From: JANQTF01 sp036835375
Lineage (GTDB): Bacteria > Bacteroidota > Bacteroidia > J057
Length of the DNA: 45,096 nucleotides
NCBI GenBank assembly: GCA_036835375.1
Contig: DAITMB010000029.1
Span: 1 to 45,096, forward strand
Direction of reading: 5' to 3'
Position 1 is the first letter of the stretch; each line of letters begins with the position of its first letter. The translations under genes and the position numbers were made by a program. Below the pieces are notes generated by a model. It ran no database searches. It was not told where the DNA came from and saw nothing but the letters and a program-made list of their open reading frames with translations. Positions 8,801-17,591 of this stretch are shown here, piece by piece.

Positions 8801-11800
8801 ATGCCTGGCGTAGGAGCTGGAAAGTCCCACATCATTTCGCCACCTGTAGCTGGATCCCAGCGCTCCGTGGAGAATACTCCTAGCGGAAGGTAGCTTGGGA
8901 TGCTGGCATCCAAGGTTGTGTAGCTGGCATTGGAAGTGTTGTTGCCATTGGTGCGGAAGGGAGAAGGCGTGGCGGGAGCATCCGAAGACCAATCCGGGTT
9001 CGGTGCGTCAGTAGAAGCCAAGAGAGGCCCCGCTGCATTCACGCGATACAGGACTACCAGCGGCTCTAGCACGGTGACCAGGAAGGTATCCTGTACGAAA
9101 TTCCCATCTGCGTCTGTGGCACGAACGACGATCTGACCATTGTCTGTGTCGTTGGCTGGATAAGTGAGCATGAGCTGATTGCCGCTGATGCTGGCCTGTA
9201 CCAGGGTACAGGTGTTGCTTTGGATGGTATAAACCAGATTGGCTACGCCTTGATCGTCCTGAAAGTAGCTATCCAAGCTGATGGTCTCAGGATTTGCACC
9301 AATGAGGACCTCTTTGTCTTCGATGCCGCTGGCGGTAGGGGTAGCTCCGCGCACAGAAATAAAGTCCCATGTCGCGCCGAAAGGGGTTCCGCTGTTGGCA
9401 GAGGTAGAAATGATTCCGATCGCGAGGCCCACATTGTCTGTTGCGCTGAGCCAAGAGGCCGGAATATCCAGCTCGGGTCCCACTGCTACGATGGTTGCTC
9501 CGCCGTTGAGGGAAATTTTGGGTTGCACCTTGAGGGTAGCAGGGTTCACTGAGAGGAAGAGGTCTGTCGCATTGGAAGCCAACACATTGCCAACTACTGC
9601 TGTGCCGTAATCCGCAACGGTGGCGACTCCATTTACTTCTCTCACTACGCGGATACCACCTTGGCCACCACCAGCATGTACCGCCACCTGAATGTAATTG
9701 TCTTGATCGCCACGGCCGATGAAGATTCCCGCAGACATGTCATTGATCGGCGTGATAGGTGTTCCATTCACGAGGAAATAAGGAGATTCGACCTCGGAGT
9801 GATAGGTAAATGGCTCAGAATTCACATCCACATTCAGCCCAAACTGGAAGGCATTGAATTGGTTGTTGTTTCCTTGGAGCGCAGTTCCCGGCTGAATGCC
9901 AGAGATCCCCAATTTTGACACCGCCCCGCCTAGCTTCAGGTTTTCTTCCACGTACAAATTCAGGTAGTCATCGCCGGGGGTCTGGGTCACAAAGTTGCCA
10001 TTGGTCATGACACCCGTGAAGCCAAGGCCAAACAGTGAACCTGGCACAGCATCGTTGTTGTTGATTGAGAAGCTGTAGTCGATCGGGAGGAACGTAGTCA
10101 TCCCGTTGTTAGGATCCACAGAGAAGGGATCGTAGGTATCTAGCCAGCCATCGTTATCGTCATCTGTATCCAGAAGATTGGAGATGAAGTCACCGTCGTA
10201 GTCCTTTGGTTTGGATCCTTGCGAACAGGGATCTGTGCCGTTGAGAATCTCGTCAAAGTTGCTGAACCCATCGCCATCCTCATCCAAATTCGGATCATTG
10301 GCACCGGTACAATTGAATGGCTCGAAGTCATTGGGCTCGAAACAGACAATCTTGTTGGCGCCGTGCAGGGCAACCCAGATGGTTCCGGGAAAAACCTGGT
10401 TGTCACCTTGAGCCGTGATGTCAAGTGGATTGTCGCCAAAGCCGTTAAGCATAGCCGTTTGGGAGACCAACGCATCACCAGCAGCATTGAGCTGAAAGCG
10501 ATAGACATTATCGTTGAATGCCACTGCGAGCAGATCGCCTTGCATCGCTCCTCCGAAATTCGAGGCTGTGTATTCGGTGATCCCGTTGGTAGAAGAGTTG
10601 ATAGAGGTCAAAGACTGACTGTTGGGATGGTTGGGTGCCATGTACACCATTTCGATGGGGCGCGCCAGGACTGGGTCCACAGCAGGATGCGGAAAATCAG
10701 TTGCCCAGTTATAAGTCCCGGTGAGATTCCATACGCCACTGACTTTTTCGTAGGAGTATATTCCAGACCGAAGTGGGTCAGCACGGGTGGGGTTAGGATA
10801 TCCCCCGTAATAGCCTTCGTTGGCGATGAAGTGGAGCTGATCGGCGTGTCCTCCTGAGCTTGTCTCGTTGATCTCGTTCGAGGCGTAGTCCCCGGCTGCT
10901 GGATCGGCAGGACCAGTTCCCTTGGGGTTGCCATTGATGTCATAGATGAGCGGTTGACCTCCCCATCCGGAATTCGGACCATTGTCGAAAGTGTAAAGCC
11001 TGCCCAGCGAGGTGAACAACACATCGTAGGGATTTCTGAATCCAGAAGCATACACCTGTACAGGGCCGCCCACGATCCAGCGGGCTTGGTTCAATCCGTT
11101 ATTTCCTCCAAAAGGATCGTGAAGATCTATGCTTTGATTGTAGTAGGGGTGTCCGGGGGGATAGGGAAAGGCCGGATGTGCATTGGTAATGTTGGCACGG
11201 GTAGGATCGTCCAATGTCGGCAGATCATAGACGAATTTGGTATTCGTGCGAGGATCTGTATATACGGGCATCGCATTGAGGGCATTCAGGTCGATCGTCA
11301 AGATCGCAGCATTGAGGGCGTACTCTGGGGTGCCAGAGAAGTTGTTGGAAGGGGCACCCTTGTTAGCATTTCCTCCTATCGCCAAAAACAGACGGTTCGT
11401 CGCAGCATCGTAATCCATCCCGTTGGTGGCGTGGTTTTCTTCCGATCGGGGCAGTCCACGCACGAGATCAACCTTGTCCCAGTATCCGTTTGGATCATCG
11501 AGATCAGCGCCAATCCAGGTGAGGCGAGAGACCAGACCGGAGTTGGTATCGAGGTTCGAATCGTTGCCGACAGCAATCCGCCAGTCGGAGCTGCTGACAT
11601 ATAGAACAGGGTTGTTCGCAGTACCCAGCACCAACAGGCCCGTCACTTGGCGGGTCTTGGTACTGTTAAAGGTCCCATCGTCATTGTGATTGGGCGTGTT
11701 TTCTTTGACCAAAAGAATGGTCTCTGTGCTCAGCACTTGGTAGGAACCCGGTGCATTGCGCTGGATCGTGTACACCTTGAGGGTGCCATTTTGCTGCGAA

Positions 11801-12006
11801 ACATAGAGTCGACCGTCGGGGCCAAACTGCAAAGAAGTCGGACTGGTGAGTCCCGTGACGACATCTGCGCTGAGGAACCCAATCTGTTGGGCTTGCACAG
11901 ACATCATAACCCCAAGGCCCGCCAACAACAGCAGGTAGCGTAGCCCATAGGTAAGAACGCGTGACGAAAGTGAGTTGAATTGCATGACTTTCAATAGAAT
12001 ATCCAA
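5881..12006 (-). CDS. Giant multidomain malectin/beta-propeller protein, T9SS cargo
   Basis: 2041 residues. A signal peptide (cleavage near SVQA-QQ) opens it; the start may be the Met at 11985, seven residues in, which gives a more ordinary signal. Then, by rough residue: 40-560 beta-propeller like sorbosone/glucose dehydrogenases (LQFGPDGRLYVSQQNG; YASGFRNPYDVLF); 570-632 calcium-binding thrombospondin type 3 repeats (DEDGDGFSNF, DTDDDNDGW); 640-900 lectin-like sandwich; 905-983 cadherin-like domain; malectin domains at 985-1149, 1384-1547 and 1750-1910 (xLYRxNxGG, ERWDxxxxxxMxWDFP); two choice-of-anchor-D/ASH-like domains at 1160-1375; two near-identical Ig-like repeats at 1557-1739 (DHYHVSIDGLPHTSVVQP); and a type A T9SS sorting domain from about 1955 (NYPNPF, ending IKMQLVE). 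It is likely cell-surface or released and binds or oxidises glycans; the enzyme activity is unproven. It is a single-gene unit with its own terminator. Confidence 0.88.
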   Translation of the reverse strand: MDILLKVMQFNSLSSRVLTYGLRYLLLLAGLGVMMSVQAQQIGFLSADVVTGLTSPTSLQFGPDGRLYVSQQNGTLKVYTIQRNAPGSYQVLSTETILLVKENTPNHNDDGTFNSTKTRQVTGLLVLGTANNPVLYVSSSDWRIAVGNDSNLDTNSGLVSRLTWIGADLDDPNGYWDKVDLVRGLPRSEENHATNGMDYDAATNRLFLAIGGNANKGAPSNNFSGTPEYALNAAILTIDLNALNAMPVYTDPRTNTKFVYDLPTLDDPTRANITNAHPAFPYPPGHPYYNQSIDLHDPFGGNNGLNQARWIVGGPVQVYASGFRNPYDVLFTSLGRLYTFDNGPNSGWGGQPLIYDINGNPKGTGPADPAAGDYASNEINETSSGGHADQLHFIANEGYYGGYPNPTRADPLRSGIYSYEKVSGVWNLTGTYNWATDFPHPAVDPVLARPIEMVYMAPNHPNSQSLTSINSSTNGITEYTASNFGGAMQGDLLAVAFNDNVYRFQLNAAGDALVSQTAMLNGFGDNPLDITAQGDNQVFPGTIWVALHGANKIVCFEPNDFEPFNCTGANDPNLDEDGDGFSNFDEILNGTDPCSQGSKPKDYDGDFISNLLDTDDDNDGWLDTYDPFSVDPNNGMTTFLPIDYSFSINNNDAVPGSLFGLGFTGVMTNGNFVTQTPGDDYLNLYVEENLKLGGAVSKLGISGIQPGTALQGNNNQFNAFQFGLNVDVNSEPFTYHSEVESPYFLVNGTPITPINDMSAGIFIGRGDQDNYIQVAVHAGGGQGGIRVVREVNGVATVADYGTAVVGNVLASNATDLFLSVNPATLKVQPKISLNGGATIVAVGPELDIPASWLSATDNVGLAIGIISTSANSGTPFGATWDFISVRGATPTASGIEDKEVLIGANPETISLDSYFQDDQGVANLVYTIQSNTCTLVQASISGNQLMLTYPANDTDNGQIVVRATDADGNFVQDTFLVTVLEPLVVLYRVNAAGPLLASTDAPNPDWSSDAPATPSPFRTNGNNTSNASYTTLDASIPSYLPLGVFSTERWDPATGGEMMWDFPAPTPGIYEVRLFLNNSHGGTSGVGTRVFDISVEGTVVWDNLDLIQQFGHKNAGMLTYQVSVTDGNLDIDFDRVVENPLINAIEVLGPPAPGTVPSNPQLAVNPSSVHFFSTQIGVTSPAQSVTLSNPGNASVTVSSITLGGSNPGMFAHSATTPLIIPAGGTSVVNVTFTPTAVGSPSASLSFVHNGTTSSPLVVNLDGEAIPGPSALEATPSTFDFGQVAVNASSAAQVFTLSNTGSDTILISAVNLAGANASEFSLNFSALYEILPGASANVSVTFSPTSAGTKTALLQVGHSATNPSPLEITLSGFSVDPSAPTASEVLYRINTGGVLTTALDAPQMNWAGDGNGGAASPFRNNSSNISASSYNTVDPSVPAYVPMSIYSTERWDTGSAPDMQWDFPIADPGTYEVRLYFLNSFNGTSTPGKRVFDVVVEGVTVLDDFDLIVEFGHKVAGMKSIVTTVNDGNLDIDFGRVIGDPLINGIEIVKMGSGPALPSVVITSPTAGLVVSGTEVTVTWAGSNLDPLDHYHVSIDGLPHTSVVQPNNSYTFTGLTAGAHTVSVQLADYTHTEYTHAGAIATVTFTTEIPVPTVVIISPTAGQVISGTDVTVTWTGMNLDPLDHYHVSIDGLPHTSVVQPDNSYTFTGLTAGSHTVIVQLADYTHTEYTNVGATAAVTFSTTDPSGAIPLYRINAGGGGLAALDAPNMNWAGDGQGGYASPFRGPGSNVSAASYNSVHSSVPTYTPLGIFAQERWDTGGAPDMQWDFPVANGTYEIHLFFLNSFNGTSTPGKRVFDVVVEGVVVLNDFDIIPEFGHKVAGMKTIVATVTDGNLDIDFGRVIGDPLINGIEILEVAAPEGTMSMGGEPGGNGGSNQPGTNSLSFIGPESSFFGYDLKQNYPNPFSEVTRAGFELPEAAEVKITIYNMLGQPVREFGGTYPAGEHEVVWYADGKGGERVAAGVYHMVMQASNGFRHHIKMQLVE
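6790..7335 (-). repeat. Tandem duplication of an Ig-like domain, about 270 bases per unit
   Basis: Two adjacent units within the giant gene (about 6790-7060 and 7065-7335) encode nearly the same domain, and long DNA stretches match between them, so the duplication is recent or kept alike by recombination. The malectin domains at about 6275-6755 and 7365-7855 flank them and are also very alike. Confidence 0.8.
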
Positions 12007-12724
12007 GATCTGGTGATAAAGCTGTGGAAAATTACGATCCGTTTACACTGAAAATGGCCCTGACTACATCCACGGGCAGGAAATAAGAGAGAATGGTTAC
12101 GAACTCTGGTTGAATGGATTTTCTTACCTCTGAGTGCTCCCACACATTGCCCAAGGAAAAGACACCATGGAGAAATTGGCACAAGCTTCGTAAAAAGAAC
12201 GAAGCATACAACCTCCGCCCAACTTCTTCTAAATGAGAGAGTTAGGCTTTGGAACATCTGATATCCACAATGACTTTTGTCATTCGGATCACAGATTCAT
12301 CTCATGGCGTGAGGGACAAATAACACCTTTTCCTTTCTTCCACAGAATGGGGAGAAAAGCAGCAAAAAGAAAATCACAACAAAACTAAATCCTGATACAT
12401 TGGAATACCTGCATACCTTGAGTCAGGATGTGAGATGTAATTGAGACGCTTTTCAGGCTTCGATTACATACGATATCCCACTTGATGCAGATCTGAAACA
12501 GGTGAATCAGGTGAAAGTTTTTGGTCTTATGCGCATGACTCTTTGCGCAAGCTTAGACGCGGTTGTCAATTCACGCTTGCTATCCTTCGCCATTTGCCAC
12601 CTCATGGATGCCTGGGACAGCTCTTTCAAGAATCAGCATCCTCCATTCCCGAAATATTTACGCGGGTCGTTGGCTATCTTTCAAAATGGACCTAACTTCC
12701 AGAACATGACATAACCCTGAATTC
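12007..12724. other. Divergent intergenic region with an imperfect dyad
   Basis: This 718-base gap separates the giant gene from the AraC-type regulator. At 12435-12469, ATGTAATTGA and TCGATTACAT form 10-base arms with one G-T pair around a 15-base spacer, a possible operator. CAAAACTA at 12380-12387 reads as TAGTTTTG on the minus strand, like a -7 box for the giant gene, but without a clear -33. GCGCATGACTCTTTGCGC at 12529-12546 is a further short dyad. The small open frames here are not convincing. Confidence 0.4.
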
Positions 12725-12730
12725 GTGACA

Positions 12731-13492
12731 ATGCGCAAGCCATTGAGCCCACTGATCGCAAATAGTAAACTGCTGATCGTGGAAGATGAAAAGGATCTAT
12801 TAGATACCATGGAGGAGCTGTTTCAAGAGCTCGGATTTGAGGTAGAGGTCGCTTCCAACGGGAAGGAAGCCCTGGCTAAAATTGCCATTTCACCGCCTGA
12901 CCTGATCGTATCAGATGTGGCGATGCCTGTGATGGACGGCTACGATCTCTTACGTGCCCTGCGTTCCAGCCAGGAAGGAAGAAGAATTCCCGTGATTTTG
13001 CTTACAGCCAAGGCTGCTTTCGATGAAAAAATACAGGGATTGGGGCTGGGGGCCAATGACTATGTGACGAAGCCATTTGACTATGAGGAACTCTTGCTGA
13101 GGATCCAGAATATTCTCAGGCTCAAAGCATCATTAGAGGACCAATCGCAGGTAGAAGAGGAAGAGCTCGAACTGGAAGGTTCCTCTTTCCTTCAGAGCAT
13201 GACCCAATTCATTGATCACAACATGGTCGGAGGTAGGCTGGAATTGAATATTGTTGCCAACAGATTTCAGATGAGTGAGTCAGGCCTTCAAAAAAAGATT
13301 CGCCGCATCACTGGCAAAAGCTACTCTCAATACATCCGGGAATATCGCCTGGAGCGCGCCAAGCAGTTACTTCAGACACATCAGTATAGCATCGGCGAAG
13401 TAGCAGAGCTCGTGGGCTTTTCGACCACGTCTTATTTCAGCGAGTCCTTCCGCTCATTTTTTGGCTACGTTCCGTCTAAGCTGCTGTCTTAG
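12731..13492 (+). CDS. Response regulator with AraC-type DNA-binding domain
   Basis: About 253 residues. An N-terminal receiver domain (12-125) has the acidic pair after LLIVED, the phosphorylatable Asp in IVSDVAMPVMDG (D62 from this start), the conserved Thr in LLTAK and Lys in VTKPF. A short acidic linker follows (EEEELELE). The C-terminal AraC/XylS helix-turn-helix pair (about 150-253) contains the recognisable YSIGEVAELVGFSTTSYFS and FRSFFGYVPSKL. Such regulators bind DNA after phosphorylation. An alternative GTG start lies six bases upstream; ATG was preferred. The next gene on the strand, 169 bases on, is a receiver-PAS histidine kinase, so the two may form one pathway. The target may be the divergent giant gene, which is inference from position only. 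Confidence 0.9.
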   Translation: MRKPLSPLIANSKLLIVEDEKDLLDTMEELFQELGFEVEVASNGKEALAKIAISPPDLIVSDVAMPVMDGYDLLRALRSSQEGRRIPVILLTAKAAFDEKIQGLGLGANDYVTKPFDYEELLLRIQNILRLKASLEDQSQVEEEELELEGSSFLQSMTQFIDHNMVGGRLELNIVANRFQMSESGLQKKIRRITGKSYSQYIREYRLERAKQLLQTHQYSIGEVAELVGFSTTSYFSESFRSFFGYVPSKLLS

Positions 13493-13661
13493 GTTTGCTT
13501 TGCTTTGACTTCTGTTGCAAAAAGATGACCTTAACAAGCTATTGATTGATGGCTACTGGCATTCACCTTTGAGTGTTAGCCAGATTGCAGCGCCTGGGCT
13601 GGCTCTGCGCGCATTTCCCTTCACCTATTGAAGGTATCTGATTTCCTGATTCGCAACTTTC

Positions 13662-15968
13662 ATGATTCGCATTCTTCACCTCGAAGACAACTATCTCGAC
13701 GCGCGGCTCATTCAGGAGCGGCTCGTCGAAGAGGGCCTAGATCCCTCCATCCACTTGGTGGCGACGGAAAACCAGTTTCTGGAGGCGCTAAAAGTGGGGC
13801 ACTACGATCTCATCCTGGCAGACTTCTACCTCCCTGGATTTGATGGATTGAAAGCGCTGGAGATCGTTCAGAGATATGGGCTTTACACACCCGTGATCCT
13901 GATTTCAGGAAAATTGGGGGAGGAGGCAGCCATTGAAAGCCTGCAAAAAGGCGCCATTGACTACATTCTCAAAGATTATCTTCAGCGGCTTGGCCCCGCA
14001 GTGAGGCGAGCCTTAGAGGAGCACGAACAGCGACAGCGCACCCTGGCGATTGAGCAAGAGCTCCTGAAGAAGGCCGAAATTTTTAGGTCCGCAGAACTCA
14101 TCGGGAAGCTGGGCACTTTTGAGTGGAACGTGAGCGAAGAACTCATTTACCTATCTGACGGGCTCTACCACATACTGGAAGTATCCAAAGAGCAGCTGTC
14201 TCAAAAGGTCGAAGAATTCTCTCGATTTATGCATTCGGAAGACCTTCCCATATTTGAGGAATTTTATGCGCGACTCTTGGAGGATCCGGTTCCGCTCACC
14301 TGCGAATATCGGATCGTGACGCTAGCTGGCAAAGTAAAGTACATCCGCACCAACGCAAGTTCAGCTAATTCTACCCCGCAGGCCGTCCTCCTCACCGGAG
14401 TGTGCCAAGATATTTCTGACCAGAAAATGGCCCTTGAGGACCTGGAGCGCAGCGAAGAAAAATATCGAACCCTCGTGGAGCAAGCTACAGATGGCATTTT
14501 GGTGACAGACGACGCGATGATCATCCAAGATGCCAACGCCAGTGCACTCGAAATTCTCGAGGCTGATTCCCCCGAACTGCTGATCGGGCAGCACCCAGAG
14601 GTATTTCTGAGTGAACATGAGCGCATGCATCGCCCCATCAATCTCCCCCTGCTACGCCGGGGAGTAGCTGTGACGAATGTGCGGGAGGTGATCACCTTTG
14701 GACAAAAAAGCAAATACCTCGAAATCACTTCCAAGCGCTTGACAGGTGGACAGATTCAGACTGTATTTCGTGATGTGACTGATCGGGAAGAGGCGCGCAA
14801 GGACCTCGAAAGGGTGAATCAATTTCTTGATGAGCGGGTGAAACAAGCGGTCAAGGAAGCCCAAGAATTGGCAGAAAAGTATCGGCTCATTTCTGAAAAC
14901 TCTTCTGATCTCATCACTCAAAGCAACGCAGAAGGCTATCTGTATTATGTATCTCCGTCGGTGGAAGACATGATTGGAAAAGAGCAGCAAAATTGGCTGG
15001 GGAAGCTTTTTTGTCAATGGCTCCCGCGCGAGGATCGGCAGTTGTGGCAGGCGACCTTGGAGCGAGAGCTTCCGCGTGAGTCCAAAGTGGCCAGGGACTC
15101 TTTCACACTTCAGCACCGAATGAGGCACGCCAGCGGACAACTGCTGTGGGTAGAAACGGTGTGCAAAGGCATCCGAAATGAACATGGCACCCTGATGACG
15201 ATCCAGACAGCCAGCCGGGACATTCACCTCAGAAAACAAGCCGAAGAAGAGGCGCACAAGGCTTTGGTGCGCGAACGAGAACTCAATGAACTCAGGGCCC
15301 ACTTCGTATCGGTGGCTTCGCATCAATTTCGCACCCCCCTGACGGTCATCAGCAGCAATGTGCAACTCATGGAGCTGATCGGTATTGATCGCTACGACCC
15401 GAGAATTGGTCAAGCTATCCGGCGTATCAGCAACGAGATAACACGACTCACCGAGTTGATGAATGACATTTTAATTCTTGGCAAACTAAACACAAAACGC
15501 CTGCGAGCTTCCCTCGAACGTGTAGCCATTGATTCACTGATTCATCAGTTGATCGACACCCACTTTTCTCAGCAAGAGGATCAGCGGCAAGTGATTACCG
15601 CGATCCCAACCCAGCTGCCGGACGTGTTGCTCGACCCCGGCCTCACCGAACATATTCTCATTAATCTGCTCACAAACGCTTTCAAATATTCTCCTCAATC
15701 GCCCAATCCTGTCCTCCACGTGTCGCTGGAGGCGCATCGATTGATGGTGCGGGTGCGAGACTGGGGGGTAGGTGTGCCACCCGAAGACCGTGAAAATCTG
15801 TTTCAATCTTTCTACCGCGCCTCCAACGTGGCTCACTATCCCGGCACAGGGCTAGGATTGGTCATTGCGAAGGAATTTGTGGATCTGCAAAGAGGGGACA
15901 TTGGCTACGAGCCAATGGAAGATGGGGGCAGCACCTTTTGGTTTTCGATCCCGCAGGACGACCTTTGA
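13662..15968 (+). CDS. Receiver-PAS-PAS-PAS sensor histidine kinase
   Basis: 768 residues with no signal peptide or membrane segment, so cytoplasmic. The N-terminal receiver (1-115) has the acidic LEDN motif, phospho-acceptor D54 in ILADFYLPGFDG and K in ILKDYL. Three PAS domains follow at roughly 140-260, 264-385 (EEKYRTLVEQATDGIL) and 403-540 (AEKYRLISENSSDLI), joined by coiled-coil linkers. The HisKA box SVASHQFRTPL places the phosphorylated His at 554. The HATPase_c domain has its N box (ILINLLTNAFKYSP, about 660), G1 box DWGVGVPP (about 700) and G2 box GTGLGL (about 726). With the receiver at the front, this is the layout of a kinase that is itself controlled by phosphorelay, probably with the AraC-type regulator upstream. 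The signal is unknown. Confidence 0.92.
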   Translation: MIRILHLEDNYLDARLIQERLVEEGLDPSIHLVATENQFLEALKVGHYDLILADFYLPGFDGLKALEIVQRYGLYTPVILISGKLGEEAAIESLQKGAIDYILKDYLQRLGPAVRRALEEHEQRQRTLAIEQELLKKAEIFRSAELIGKLGTFEWNVSEELIYLSDGLYHILEVSKEQLSQKVEEFSRFMHSEDLPIFEEFYARLLEDPVPLTCEYRIVTLAGKVKYIRTNASSANSTPQAVLLTGVCQDISDQKMALEDLERSEEKYRTLVEQATDGILVTDDAMIIQDANASALEILEADSPELLIGQHPEVFLSEHERMHRPINLPLLRRGVAVTNVREVITFGQKSKYLEITSKRLTGGQIQTVFRDVTDREEARKDLERVNQFLDERVKQAVKEAQELAEKYRLISENSSDLITQSNAEGYLYYVSPSVEDMIGKEQQNWLGKLFCQWLPREDRQLWQATLERELPRESKVARDSFTLQHRMRHASGQLLWVETVCKGIRNEHGTLMTIQTASRDIHLRKQAEEEAHKALVRERELNELRAHFVSVASHQFRTPLTVISSNVQLMELIGIDRYDPRIGQAIRRISNEITRLTELMNDILILGKLNTKRLRASLERVAIDSLIHQLIDTHFSQQEDQRQVITAIPTQLPDVLLDPGLTEHILINLLTNAFKYSPQSPNPVLHVSLEAHRLMVRVRDWGVGVPPEDRENLFQSFYRASNVAHYPGTGLGLVIAKEFVDLQRGDIGYEPMEDGGSTFWFSIPQDDL

Positions 15969-16013
15969 ATGGGTATTTTTGATTGGCAAAAAGAAACAAA
16001 TCAACGCCTCATC

Positions 16014-17405
16014 TCAGCGAACTTCAAACACCCGCCTTCCAATGAGATGGTTTTCCTGATTAAAAATGCGCACCTCGTGGCGTCCGGGAGTTGCATATCG
16101 GTGATTGTGAAAAATCCTGTATCCCAAACCTGTGTTGGCTTCGACCGTGATCGATTTCTCATTCAGGATCTCGTTCCCAGCTCCATACCAAGCCACTTTG
16201 ATACTTTCTCGCCTCGGCGCATGGATCCTGGCCCAGGCATACACGCTCCCAAGCTGGAAGATTTCTGCGACATTGACCGGGTTGAATTGATCGGACACAC
16301 TGGTACACAGCACAAGGTTATCTTCCTCCTTGACGGATGCAAATTGCTCCATAACGGACCTGAGCTCCTGTACTTTGGCTTGAATCTCTTGCAGGTGCTG
16401 GCCGGTAAATTCCTCGCCTGCTGATTTCCAGATAGAGATTTTGTCCTGAATGCTGAGGGTGTCGGCTTGGGCGGCGGCTAGCAGAGCTTCATATCGATTG
16501 GATTCGCTCATGCCAGCGGCGAGAGAATCTCTTCGTTTTTCGGCTATGCCGTTGAAGGTCCCCAACCGCGTACTTCTCAGGTAAAAATTGTACATCTCCA
16601 CCGTGTTTGTCCCTTGGACGATTTCCCAGAGGTCATTTTCTTGCTCATCGCGCTTCTGGACCAGGGAACTCCGCAGCGTCTGGGCTTCCACAGCATGAGG
16701 GCCTTCAGGAAACTTTTCCAAAAAGAGATCCAATTTATCGATCGTAGCAGTCGCCTTGATTTCCTCCCAGAGGACTTCTTCGGACTCTTCTTGTATCCCA
16801 AACTGTTGCCCTTCAGGAACAGGCGCTGTAGCAGAAGAAATAGAAGGGGAATTATTGCTAGAATTGGGCACTACGGGCGTGGAATTCCGGCCTATCAACC
16901 AGAACAGCGTGACTGCGACCACCACGCCCACGATAGCCCCTACTACGCCAAACATAGTTCCTCGCCCACGCACGACGATTGGATCATGAACGGGAGAAGA
17001 AAAGCCAGAAAACCCTCCCATCGTCGGCGATGCTGCTGCAGGAGGGGCTTTTGGAACTTCTATGCTTCCTTTTTCGGCTAAAAACTCTTTGAAAGAAGGA
17101 TACTCGTCCATCGAAGAGATGATCCCCAGCAAAGCCGAAAACATCTTGGATCTGGCCACATCAATTTCGGAGGAAGACAGCTGGATGTTTCGCTCCTTCT
17201 CAGATAGTTCCCGCATTCGTGCAGAATGCAGAATGATCTGCCTTTCGAGCTGATCTATTTCCTGAATTTGATCAGGATGCTCTCTCTTGAACTCGCGAAT
17301 GGACTTTCGGATTTCCTCAATCGCTTTGTCAGGCTGATTGGTTGCGAGGAGGGTGTTGAGGTGATCTAAGTATTCGATCCACATAGACATTATTTTCTGA
17401 TCCAA
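16014..17405 (-). CDS. Membrane protein: EAD11-like domain, one TM, DUF2914-like domain
   Basis: 463 residues. Residues 8-102 look like an effector-associated domain of the EAD11 type: helices with KAIEEIRKSI, then the RQIILHSARMRELSEKE segment and the final SKMFSALLGIISSMDE, the order seen in many Bacteroidota conflict-system proteins. A Pro/Ala/Ser linker leads to a single membrane helix at about 150-171 (after VRGRGTMFGVVG). Beyond it, two short repeats LWEEIKATATIDKLDLFL and LWEIVQGTNTVEMYNFYL (212-250, 259-295) resemble the helical repeats seen in Bacteroidota caspase-type proteins. The C-terminus (about 365-463) resembles DUF2914 (VYAWARIHAP, IKVAWYGAGNEI, GYRIFHNHR, GRHEVRIFNQENHLIGRRVFEV). 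No peptidase, CHAT, TIR or nuclease motif was found. It is convergent with the kinase gene. Domain calls are by eye and the function is unknown. Confidence 0.62.
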   Translation of the reverse strand: MDQKIMSMWIEYLDHLNTLLATNQPDKAIEEIRKSIREFKREHPDQIQEIDQLERQIILHSARMRELSEKERNIQLSSSEIDVARSKMFSALLGIISSMDEYPSFKEFLAEKGSIEVPKAPPAAASPTMGGFSGFSSPVHDPIVVRGRGTMFGVVGAIVGVVVAVTLFWLIGRNSTPVVPNSSNNSPSISSATAPVPEGQQFGIQEESEEVLWEEIKATATIDKLDLFLEKFPEGPHAVEAQTLRSSLVQKRDEQENDLWEIVQGTNTVEMYNFYLRSTRLGTFNGIAEKRRDSLAAGMSESNRYEALLAAAQADTLSIQDKISIWKSAGEEFTGQHLQEIQAKVQELRSVMEQFASVKEEDNLVLCTSVSDQFNPVNVAEIFQLGSVYAWARIHAPRRESIKVAWYGAGNEILNEKSITVEANTGLGYRIFHNHRYATPGRHEVRIFNQENHLIGRRVFEVR

Positions 17406-17476
17406 AAATTACAGACTAATTGCTCAAAATCCTACTTGGCGGTGTAGGCACCAGCGATGGGTGTTCCTGAAAGGCA

Positions 17477-17512
17477 TTTTCACGAGGAGCTTGCAGCGTG
17501 AAAATAGCCTTG
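17477..17512 (+). promoter_or_regulatory. Perfect 8-base inverted repeat just upstream of a -7-like box
   Basis: TTTTCACG (17477-17484) and CGTGAAAA (17497-17504) are exact inverted repeats with a 12-base spacer. TAGCCTTG, resembling the -7 consensus TAnnTTTG, follows directly at 17505-17512. The site lies 80 bases before the saccharopine-dehydrogenase-like gene and 72 bases from the divergent membrane gene. A regulator bound here would overlap the promoter. Confidence 0.45.
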
Positions 17513-17591
17513 AATTGTTCGACGCGGCAAATTCTTCTAGCTTCGTGGTTGGGTCCATGGCCTGGTACTCATTATCAAACTTTTTTACTTC

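Noticed and set aside
12502..12714. 70-residue frame before the AraC-type regulator
   Set aside because: Only a small open frame in AT-rich leader DNA, without a motif or a Bacteroidota-like start context.
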